Source: Anaeramoeba flamelloides (Eukaryota; Metamonada; Anaeramoebidae). From it: a DNA stretch of 64,000 nt. This document shows positions 50,659-61,838 of the stretch, piece after piece. The stretch covers positions 679,001 to 743,000 of the forward strand of contig JANTQA010000008.1 in NCBI GenBank assembly GCA_027625915.1, written 5' to 3'. The notes below the pieces were generated by a model, which was given only the letters and a program-made list of their open reading frames with translations, did not search any database and was not told the DNA's origin. How positions within the stretch are numbered: position 1 is the first letter of the stretch; each line of letters opens with the position of its first letter. A program made the position numbers and the translations under genes.

Positions 50659-51404
50659 TTAATAGTATACTCCTCTTTTATATATTTCTATAATTTGAAA
50701 CAAATTGTTTATTGGAAGAAAAGAGCGAATTTAATTCAATTGAATTTAATTTAATTGATGGTTGTTCTATGAAATTCTATATTTGACCGAATACGTGATT
50801 TGTAATATTCTTTTGATAAAAAAAAAACCATAGATCTCAAAGAGGAACAAAGAAGTAAACTTCAAAACCAACATATTTGTTTTTCAAAGTATATCAAACA
50901 AAGATTCAGATTTGAAATTGTAAAGAATGAAAATTAAAAAAAACTTTTAATATTTTCCTAATTTTAACTTATTTTGTTCTTTGTTTTTTCAGTAAAAATT
51001 ATTTTTTGGTTTTTTTGGTAAGTAAAGCTCCCTCGATATTGATAGATTGGTTAGTCATACATAACTAATCAAATTGTCTCTCTCTGATTTCCGAGATTCA
51101 TAAAATTAAAGTAATATCTAAAATAAAGTTGTGTCAAAGGGTTTACGCCTCAAAAGAGGTTGATTTATGCAATAACTCTCATGAGATCTAAAGGAACTAT
51201 AAAATTTTAAATTTCACCTGTTTATAAAATCGAACCTAAGTAGGTACTAAAAACACAGCTCAAACATTGTTCTTCATAGAAACGTCTTATCTAGTTTCAA
51301 TAGATAAAAACAACTATAAAAATTACAACTCAACTCTTATAGACAGTTCAGCTTTAAAGATGCAAACTCTCAGCAAAATTTAAGTAACAAAAATCTTAAT
51401 AATA

Positions 51405-51885
51405 CAGTGGTGTAAATAACCCGTATTGACAACCTTTAGCCCATTACTATAATTTAACTCATGTTTTTTTTTTTTTCAGACTTGGGTATTTGAAGATAGG
51501 AAGACACACATATATTCTTGGTTCGGATTTAAACTGACTTTAGAGGTTGGATCTTTGATTAGTCAAAATTACTCAATAATATTAAATGCTTTTGTTTCAA
51601 AAATTTCATCATATTTACAAAATTTGTGAGATTAAATGATTTATTTTATAAAAATTCAAAAAAATGAAATTTTGATCATTTTTTTTGTCAAAAAATTACA
51701 TTATAATCTTTCCATATCTTCATAATTCTTTTTTAAAATTTATTTAAAGAACACTATTTCTTGTTTATGTACTGTTTCCACGCCTTGATTGGTTTCTTTT
51801 ATTTCTAGAGTAGGCCAATATTTTTTACTCGAGTTAAATTTTAGTAATGGGTTAAAATAAAAAACATGGGTTATTTACACCATTG
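51405..51885. mobile_element. CAGT/TA-flanked MITE, 481 bp
   Basis: Flanked by TA (51403-51404, 51886-51887). Ends are CAGTGGTGTAAATAACCC and, inverted, CAATGGTGTAAATAACCC. The inverted similarity continues for about 50 bp through CCCATTACTA.AATTTAAC. There is no open frame. An inverse, insertion-bearing copy lies in the GME intron. TA duplication and CAGT ends are typical of Tc1/mariner. Confidence 0.85.
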
Positions 51886-52749
51886 TAAAGTACTTTTTTT
51901 GGAATTGTTTTTACATAATATATTTTCCTAAACTATTTTCCAGTCTTAGAAGTCGAATTATAATAAGTTAATTACATGTTTTTAAAGGGTTTGAATTGAT
52001 ATTAGAATAAAAAATAATTTATTTTGAAATTCAAAATTGAAATCATTTTTTCACTTTTTTCTTCATTCATTTTTTTCAATTTTTTTGAAATCTAATTCAT
52101 TTACAATTTTTTTTTTATTACAAGATCTAGAATCACGAAGTAAAAAAATGGTATTCTAACGTGATTAAAAGTGTGGAAATGATTGTAAAAAAATAATATT
52201 GATTTCTCTTGAAATTTTCTGAAGATCTTCAATTGGAGATCAAAATGAAGATTGTATTTTTTCTCTATGTGGCTCAAAGAATTTGAGTTTTTTAATTTTT
52301 AAGAAAATGAATTTATTTATTAGTTGATATTTCATATTAAATATTAACAAAGCTTTTGTGTAGATTAATCTACTATAAATTGTTTGTTACTCAAAGATCA
52401 ATTATTTTTTTTAATTAATATTTGGAAAATTTTTTGGGTCACTTTGACTGAAACAAAGTTTAAAGCCTGAAAAATGTGCATTAATTTGAGATTTTTTTAA
52501 TCCTTAAATTTCCATGAAATTTTGCATCTTTAAAGAGGAACTGGATATAAGAGTTAAGTTGTAGATAATTATACTTGTTTTTTTTTTATTGAAACGAGAT
52601 AATACTTATCTAAGAAAGATAATGGTTGGGGTTATGTAAAAAACAGCCATTATACTGATAAATTCCAATAAATATTTCATAATTGTTTGCAAAATTTTCC
52701 TTTTTGAACTTTTTAGGAAAGTGTTTGAAAAGGCCACGTATTGATTTTG

Positions 52750-53640
52750 TTGGTTTAACTTTTAAATAAACTTTGAAAAATAAACAGATCGTTTGAAATA
52801 TTCTTTTTTAAAAAACTTTTGAAAATTGGAGATAAAAATGGAAATTGTACCAAGTAGTTTTTCACTTTTTTTAGACTGTTCAGTTGATTAAGAATTAGAT
52901 CAGGCAAAAAATAAGATTTCTCAAAAATATGTAATTTGATAGTTCTTTTGGATCTCACAAGATTAAGGGAAGAATTTGGTGTTTTTTTTTAAGAACGTGA
53001 TACTGATAATGGGATTTTTCAAATAGTCCTTTAAAAAGTATGCGATCTGAAAAATTATACCAATTTAATTTAATTGTTTGCCTTCGAGATTTAAAACCGA
53101 GAAACTCTGAAGTGGTAATTGCCTTCATATTCTCCAATATTCCAACACTTTTTGATATTTGTCTGAAAAAAAATAATAAAAAACAAGACACAAAGCAAAA
53201 GAAATGAGCTAATTTCAATCTCCAGATGAAACTGTAAGAAAAAATCAAAAACAAAATGCTGACGCGAATTTATTAGATTATTTTCAAAAGTAAAAAAAAA
53301 AAGTCAAGAAAATTTAAAAAAATTGTTAACTTTCTGCATTCTCTTTATCGAAAACAATTTTTCCACAAAAAGAAAGTGAATTGAAAAAACAGTATTCTCT
53401 TGTTCTTATGATAAGGAAAAAATTCTGACGATTTTCGATCGAGAAAGTTACATAGACTTTTTCTAAAATCCTGATAAACCAAGGCATCTAAATTTCTTTG
53501 ATTGGTATTGCTAAATGGATCATTTTGCAAAAAATATGTAATTTTCAATTTTGACTTTTAACAAGTACCTAACTACCTGTTTCCTATTTGATGATGAAAC
53601 TCAAAATCTACCTGACCAACAACGATCAACCCATTTTCTG
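52750..53640 (-). other. Possible unrecognised small exons, minus strand
   Basis: Several short minus-strand stretches look more protein-like than the surroundings: NDPFSNTNQRNLDALVYQ (about 53525-53472); a piece after TTTTTTTTTCAG (about 53163) reading NIGEYEGNYHFRVSR; and IAYFLKDYLKNPIISITFLK after TTTTTCAG (about 53050). They are in different frames, separated by splice-like signals, and match no family I know. They could be a multi-exon gene, a decayed gene or chance. Confidence 0.25.
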
Positions 53641-53798
53641 ATTGACAAAATTAAACCAACAATTTTTTTTTGAGAGAAAAGAGGAGAAAGTCCAAGAAAG
53701 TGAATTTTCTACATTCGGCTATTCATACCAAACAAGTACAGATTTTTCCAAAATTTAGGAAAAAAATAATTTATTTTTAATTTTCGATATTCTTTCAA

Positions 53799-56700
53799 AT
53801 GATCTCGCCACAAAAGCCAATTTTGCTCAGGGGCACTATTCATAAGAACAAAATTACTGACACTGTTACAAGATTGTTTGAGGAATATGAAGAAAACTCG
53901 CAAAATCATAAAGGTGAAGAAAGAGAGAATGGGAACAATCAGAAAAGTGAAGAAAATGAAGATCAAGTTGCCAAGCACACCCTTTTGTCGATCAAAAAAC
54001 TCTCTTACCCTGACAAAGTCCCCTTCTCGCCATTGTACAAAACAGGGTATCTCGATAAGCTGGGAAAGAAAAATGGGAAATGGAAAAAGCGGTGGTTTGT
54101 GATTAACAATCAATTTGATCTCGTCTATTATTCGTCCCAAAACTTGAAACAAAAGTCCAAGCCTTTAGGCTGTATCCCCATCAGCTCTATACTTGGTGTT
54201 TTGGAAATGACCAAAGTCTACGAAAAAGGGTTTACGTTTTGCGTGATTATAGAGAAAAAGATTTATTTGATGAGTGGCGACACTGATCAAGAAATGCAGG
54301 ACTGGATTTACACACTCCGTTTTTGCATGCTCCTTAAAAACTTGATGACCAGATCAGAGAAAGCACAAGACTTGGCTGCAATTGAAAAATTTTTAACCAT
54401 TCTCCAGCACCTCAAACAAGATCTGTTGGGGATTAAAAACCGACTCCAAAAGCAATTTGACGGGCTGACCGAAGACAAAAAAAAGAAATACAACGAAACC
54501 AAGATCTATATCTCCAGCCAATTCAACCTGATCAACCAAAAAATTGATTCCTTGCCTGAATGGGAAACATTATTTTACTTGAAGTTATTTAATATCAGAA
54601 CCAAAAAGCTTGCCGACAATTACAAATTCTCCATCCTGAAACAAAACGCTCCAGAGAACGAAACAAAAGACAACCAATACCAGTTCTACAACTATATAAG
54701 GGCCAACACATACCAACTAATAAATGTTTACAATAACAGCAATTCCCATTTGTGGCTAGGAGAATTAAATGGTAAAATTGGGTGGTTTAAGCCTCACGAT
54801 TTCATTATCCTGGAAAAGGATCAAAATACGGATCTCAACCAAGAGAAATTTATTTCAAGTGCAAAAGGTAAATTGACTTTTTCTTTTTTTCTTTCTCTTT
54901 CTCTTTTTCTTTTTCTTTTTCTTTTTCTTTTTCTTTTTCTTTTTCGCGAACAAGTTTTTCCCTTTTTGTTTTTTGATCACACACAAAAAAACAAATACAC
55001 TACGTCTCAATTTTGAATTTTCAATAATTATTTTTTTTTTTTTTTTGAAAAGAATTTCGACGTAATTGTTTTGAGATCAGCCATCGTTTGTGAAAAAGGA
55101 AACTTAATATTTGATGTCTGTGTTTCTCTTGGGAAATTAAAAATTTTCCAAACTTCAAATTTAATTTTTTTCTAATTTTTCTGATCTATGAACAGGAATG
55201 TGGAAAGAGAAAACACTCACCACCAAACCTGGTCTCTTTTAGAAGAGACCTTTGTTGGAATTTGTTTAGGAAACGAACTATGAATCTGATAAACTTGCCA
55301 ATTTTTCAAACTTCTTTTCACATCCTTTCAAAAAAAAACTTTTTTAAACAGACCATGACAAATTTTGTTTTGAAAAATACCTTTGTTTAGGTATATTCTC
55401 AAAAACAAATTTCTATCATTTGAGTTTTAAGTTACTTTTAGATGACTGTTATTTTCCAATTAATAAATGAAAATTTTTTATTTCAAGTTCTTAAATTATT
55501 TTACTATCTTTATTGTGTTGGTTTGGAAACAACCACTTTGTTGTGAATATAGTTTGTCCTTCTAGAAGGAAAAAAATGAGATTATTGGAAGTGATATAAG
55601 ATGATTAATTGTCATTCTTGGAAGAAAGAAAAACGATCAATATAAAATTAGCTCTAGAAAAATATCATTATTTTGAGTCTGGAAGGGGAACCACAACGAA
55701 GAATAAGAACAGGTGGTTTTTGAACAAATGAAACAATATAGTTGCAATTTATTTTTGGGAACTCAGGATCTAACTCTGAAAACAAAAAACAAGACAATAA
55801 AAAACAAAAAACTAATAAACACAAACAAAAACCAATTTGCTATTTGTCAATGGTACTTTGAATAAGCTGTCCTTCAAAAGACATTTTTCTCACAATGGAG
55901 CTATTGAAAACATTGAAATTAAATGTTACATTTTTCTAAATTGGATCAAAACTTTGTTTAAAATCCCACAGAGACAATTTAGATATTCCAACTTTCCTAT
56001 AGTTTCTATCTCCCCTTTTATTTTATGCACGTTTAGAAATATCTGAAGTCTAACAAATACAAAACTACATATATACTGAGTATTCTTAACAAGAATTGAT
56101 TTTGAACATTCCTCTAAAATTCGCTTGACTTGAAATTACAAAAAAAAATTTTTTTTTTTTCCCCTTTTGAAATTTTTAAAAAATTATTTCAAAACCCTTT
56201 AAAAATTAGTATATTTTCTCTTTTTTTCTAAAAAAAAAAGAGAGATCATACATTGTTTTTTGTAAATGAGATTGGTTCACAATCAAATCAAGAAAAAAAA
56301 GCTTTATTTGGATTTAGGTATAGTTTTCCAAAAAAGAAATGGAATTGCCTCAATTTCTAAACATTTTCCAACAATGAAAGGGCTTTTTTTTGACCTGTAT
56401 TGGAATTAATATTTGCTTTCCTGGAACCAAATTATTTTTTCAACATCTTAAATCCTTGAGACGAGAGATCTTTTGGGATTTATGAGATTAAAAACTTGTT
56501 AAAAAATATAGTTAATAACTCTTCTAAAATAACTTTCGATATCATTTTTAAAGTTAAATTTACGAGTAAAATACCTCTTCTTTTACCAAAATATATTTGA
56601 AAATAAGAAGTTACAAAAATTTTCAAACTTTGTCTAATAACCCAATGGTTTCTAAAAATCTTACCATAATAGCTACAGTACTGTCTTGAACTTTTTAGAG

Positions 56701-59700
56701 TTCTAATCACTTTCTTATCCGTAGTTATCCACAATTATAGACCTGAAATTTCACAAAACAAAGGTTGGATTTTCAGAAAAAAATAAATACCCAATTTATT
56801 CATTAAACAAACCCAAATGATCTTTAGAAAATCGATTAAAAATGAAATTTTTAGAAATTTTATTTCGGCTTCATTCTTGGACTTTTGAGATAATATTTTA
56901 ATTATGATAATTTGATTTTTGCCCTTTAAAACTTTCAAGTAAATTTAAGGACTATCACAATTTTATATTCCAGGAGGATTGAAATACAATCCAAAAGTTA
57001 ATACAAATATTTTAAAGTTCGTGAATTGAAAAGGAGAGTCAAAATACTTACAAAATTTAGGATTTTTGAGAATTTTCAATGAAAAAACATTTACTTGATC
57101 AAAATATTTATCCATTTTCGAAAAACAAAAGACAAAATTCAAATCAATTTTGTTTTCCTCTAAATGACCCCCCCCTGCCGACAATTTTCAAGTAGATTGA
57201 TACTCTTTAATTAAAATCTATAATACTTTAAAATAAACTGGATTGGAATTTCCATAATAAAAATGCGATTTTCAAACTTTTTGAAGGTTAATATCGAATT
57301 TGGATATCAAAAAAGGGTTTTTGTACATATCTAAAATTCCTAAAAAAAAAACCCAAATTTTTATATATTTTAACAAGATATATTAACTCAAAATTATTTC
57401 AAGTCAATAAATAGTTCGTAGTTCATAAAAATACTATCCACTAGCCATAAAATTCGGAAAACCTTTAAAGCTTTCATCAAGGTATAACAAGTGCAGAACC
57501 CCCTTTCTATTAAAAAATATTTTCAAATGCATTCAACCCTTTTTCATATTTAAATTAAATCAAGAGAGTCGAAAAATATTAGTAGGGTTTGTTTAAAATG
57601 ACTAGAATGTACATTTTATTGAATTTGAGTTCCAAAAAGTCAATAAAAGTAGGATCAAATAAAATGTTTTCCAAGAGAAAAAAGAAAATTAAAAAGAAAA
57701 AGAAGATTGCGCCTTGTGGATTGTTTAGGATATATTGGGAAAAGATTGAGTGAGAGCTTTCAAGTTTTTCTTTTTCAAATTATTATTGTTTTTTTCATCT
57801 TCATTTTTTCTCATGGCTTTTTTATTATTTTGTTTTCTTTTTTTGGGTTCAACTATTTTTTCCCCATTACTCATTAAATATTCAATCAACTCTAATTTAG
57901 TTGAAAATTGATTTCAATTTCCACAAGCCAAGAATTAATTAACAATTCTATTGTTCAGATAAATTCCTTTTTTTTTTGTTGTAATAAATTTTTATTGTTA
58001 ACTTGACTCAATAAAAAAACAAACAACACACGTTTCTGTAAAAAGAACAAGAAAAGGATCAAAGGGAACACCTTCAATCTATATAACGGGAGGTGGGGTG
58101 CTTTAAGGGACTAATCTTGATTAATTTTTTTTACCTAAATTTAATAGAGATTGGGATATTTTTTTGTAAATTATCTTAGATTTGAAAATCCCTGTTTATT
58201 TTCATATTAAACATATTTCTAGATAAGGAATACTTATTTATAAATTGGTCAAAAAAAAATAATAATAAAGACTAGCCCCTTAAGAACAAATTCAAAAAAA
58301 AAATTTCCATACGTTGGAATCGAAAAATACAGTAAAAATATGATAACTAAAATTACAGACTTTTTTTGATTGATGAGATAAACTTATAGTAATATTTTTA
58401 ATAGATTTTTTAGAAAATCATTCAAACCATAGAATAGTAATATAATTTTCCTTCCATTACAACATACCTTGATTTTAGGAAAATCCATTTTAAAAGTTAA
58501 TCCTCAAGAAATAAAAAAAAAGTTTGATTCATAAAAAAACAAAAAAAAGAAATCATAAACATTTTAAAATAAACCCCTTGTAATTCTCAATTATTCTTAA
58601 TAGTATAATAATAATTAGATAATTGATCAATTATAATTTTAAATCAAATAAAAACTCGATCGGGTTTGAAATTTTTTCAAAATATAAAAAAGTAAAGCAA
58701 ATTTAATTTATTATCATAAGCTGTGGAATATTTGTTAACACCAATTTATTCAACTAGCTCAGATTTCTTACATAGCAAACGATGACTTTATAGAAAATAA
58801 ATTCTTCAAACAAAGAATTTCTTATTTCATTTTGTAAAAAAAATAGTTGGCGAAAGCATTTATTTTTTTCCAAAGGATCGTTTTTAAAAGATTCTTCTTT
58901 ATGATATCCTTTCTGTAATTATTTCAATTAGATATGTCAAAACACCCTTTAAAAGCGTATTCCATGGAATTTTAAAAATTTTTTTAGTGTAATCAAACGA
59001 AGGAAATTATTTACTTTAAACCCAGATTTTTTTTCCCTTGTACTGATAGAAAAATAGGTTAAATCATTTATTTATCATCAAGTTATGATTTGCTATTTAA
59101 GAAATCTGAGTGAGTTGACCATGTTTGACTTTTATTATTATTATTATTATCAAAGAAGTATAAATTATACTCGAGATGTTTTTTTACTTCAATTTTCTTA
59201 AAGGGGATTTATGAGCAAAATTATAGATTCCACGATTATTCATGGGAAGCAACATACACAAATTATCTTTATGGTTGAAAAAGCAAAAACAAAAAAATAA
59301 GAAAAAAAAAAATTAAATTTAAAAAGATTTTATAAGAAGTAATTGGTAAAAAATCGAAAAAAAAAAAAAAAAAATCCATAATTTTATCGTTTAATTAAGA
59401 ACACCTAAAATCATATCCATGATACTTTTAATTAATTTAGTTTAGTTTGATAGTTGATCATGAATGTTCATTTAGAAGGTAGTTGTTTACGTAGCTTTCA
59501 TTTCTTTTTTCTTTTTGATCTCCTTTTTTCTATAATTTTTTTTTTTTTACTCTCTGTTTTTAATTTCCAAGTTACACATATTGTCAGTAACCACTTGATT
59601 TTTCTCCGTTGTAACTCTTCTTCCTAGTATAAAGAAATCCATCCAGGGTAAAAAATGTGAAAAAAATGAAATATCAATTAATTTAATTGTTCACTAGAAA

Positions 59701-61802
59701 TTAAAAAAAATTATATTTTGTAAATATAACTTTTTCATTATTTTAAAAATAGTTTTTTTTGTTAAATTAATGGAAATTACCCCTTTTTTTTCACAATTTG
59801 CTTATTAATGATCATTTGTTTTTTTTTTTTTCATGAAGAATTTTTATTTTTAGTTTTATTTTAATGGTTATAATGAAATTAATATTATTCCATCATTTTT
59901 ATCCCATTAAAAAAAATTCAAAGACTTTTTTTTTACATCTCTAAAAACCTTTATTGGAAAATAATAATTTTTTGTAAATTAGTTCTTAATTTTTTTAATT
60001 TTCATTGAAAAATGATAATTGTTTTAATTAACTTTAAAAGAGATCATTCTAAGTAAAGATATATTGTTTCGAAATCACTGATCATGATTGTGCTTTCTTT
60101 ATTATCTCAAAATTCTAGCAATGTGTCAATTATTTAAAGATAACCAATACATTTCTTCTTCTATCATTTTTTAATCAAAACATTTTCTTATGCGTTTTAT
60201 TCCCCCCCTTTTTTTATACATAATATATATATATATATATACTAATTAAATATTTTATAGAATTCTTCAAAATCGATCAGTTCCAAACAAATAAAGAAGA
60301 ATTTTTTTTCCAAGGATTACAAATCAACTTGTGTGATTTATTTAACACTTTTAATAAAAAAACAAATTTTCAAAAATCAAAAAAAGAATTATTTATTGTA
60401 TCAAATTTCCAACTGTATTGTTTCAATTCCAAATATCGCACAATACCATACCAGGTACTTCCGATAAACGGAATAGAAAACATTATAAATGCCGAAGCAA
60501 AATTAAATAAAAAATTATGTCTTGAAATTATAATTGAAGGGAATGAAAGCAATTATCTTCAAAGCCAATCAAATGATGTATTTAACGAATGGATTGAAAA
60601 AATCCAATATTTAAAATTTTTTTTAGATTTATTACAATTAATTAATTTACAGTCATTGGAGATCACAAAAATTAAAACTCAAAAATTAATTAATTTTATT
60701 ATTGAAATAATTCAAAAAGAAGAAGAAGAACTGATTAAAAATAATGATACGGGAAATACTATTAAAGTTGATGAAATTATAAGAAATAATAAAATAGTTG
60801 GAAAAAAAACCCACCAATATTGTTACAATTCAAAACTAATAAATAAATTAAAACAAATTAATATCAATAATCGTATAGATAACTTAAAATATATTAAAAA
60901 GAAAATGTTATCTTATCAATCAAGATTATTTTTCCCTGATCTTGAAGATCCAGAAGTAGCACTTTCAATAATGAATAATAATACAATATGTTCAAATAAT
61001 GAACAAGAATTAATTTTTGAAAAGAATCAATGGTTCAAAATAATAAAACAATTCGATCGGAAGTATCTTCAATTACAATATCATAAAAATATAGGATTGG
61101 CATCTCTTGATAAAATTCAAGTCATTAGATTATATCCAAAGGAAAAAATTTTTATAAATAAATCAAATAACAATTCAACAAAATCTAAACAAATTGAAAA
61201 TGAAAAAAATATATTGATGTCTTTAGAAAATTTATCCAAGAAGGTAAAGAAAAAAAAATATAAAAGAAAAAGTGTAAATCTCAATAGTAAAATTAATAAT
61301 AATAATTATTATTCCAATACAGATCTCAGATCATCTTTAAAGATAGATCACGTGAGATTTAGAGCGATTCAATTACTTGACGATCTTCAAATAAATATTA
61401 AGCAACTACAAAATTTACCCATTGAGAACAAACAATTTTTTTATATTGAAAATAACAAAAATAAATTAAATGTATTAACTAAAAGATGGGTAGTATTGAA
61501 AAGTTATTATTTATTTGTTTATGAAAATAAAAATTCATTGCAGCCACTTAAAGGATTTGATTTAAGAGAATTGAAATCCTACAAAACATTGACTTTAAAC
61601 GACAAACAAGATGAATACCAAAAATTAATTATTAATTTTATCAGAGGCAATTCAATAATTTTGACTATTAAAAAAGTTCCAATAATTAATCAATGGTATC
61701 AAAGTATAAAAATTTGTGAAATGTTTTTATTTATTAATAAAAAAATTTCTTTATTAAATTCTTTCCGAAATAATAACAACCAACATAAATATAAGAACGA
61801 TG

Positions 61803-61838
<36 letters not shown>

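Larger units (their letters stand above)
46576..53798. other. Intergenic region upstream of divergent G alpha and PH-SH3 genes
   Basis: 7.2 kb containing both promoters, as the two genes diverge. Two well-bounded MITEs (50142-50658, 51405-51885) and a doubtful exon cluster (about 52750-53640) lie within. 46600-50100 shows only short random open frames and AT-rich sequence; nothing was recognised there. Confidence 0.5.
54868..60260 (+). other. 5.4-kb intron of the PH-SH3 gene
   Basis: Donor GTAAATTG at 54868, acceptor TTTTATAG at 60253-60260. Just after the donor comes a ~60-bp TTTTTC tandem (about 54885-54946). It contains repeat B2 (55500-56745) and MITE C2 (58107-58279), a short TA run at 60225-60241, and otherwise AT-rich sequence with no exon that I could recognise; a small extra exon cannot be excluded. 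Confidence 0.7.

Noticed and set aside
60225-60241. TA-repeat as a regulatory element
   Set aside because: It is a short microsatellite just before a splice acceptor; nothing indicates regulation.
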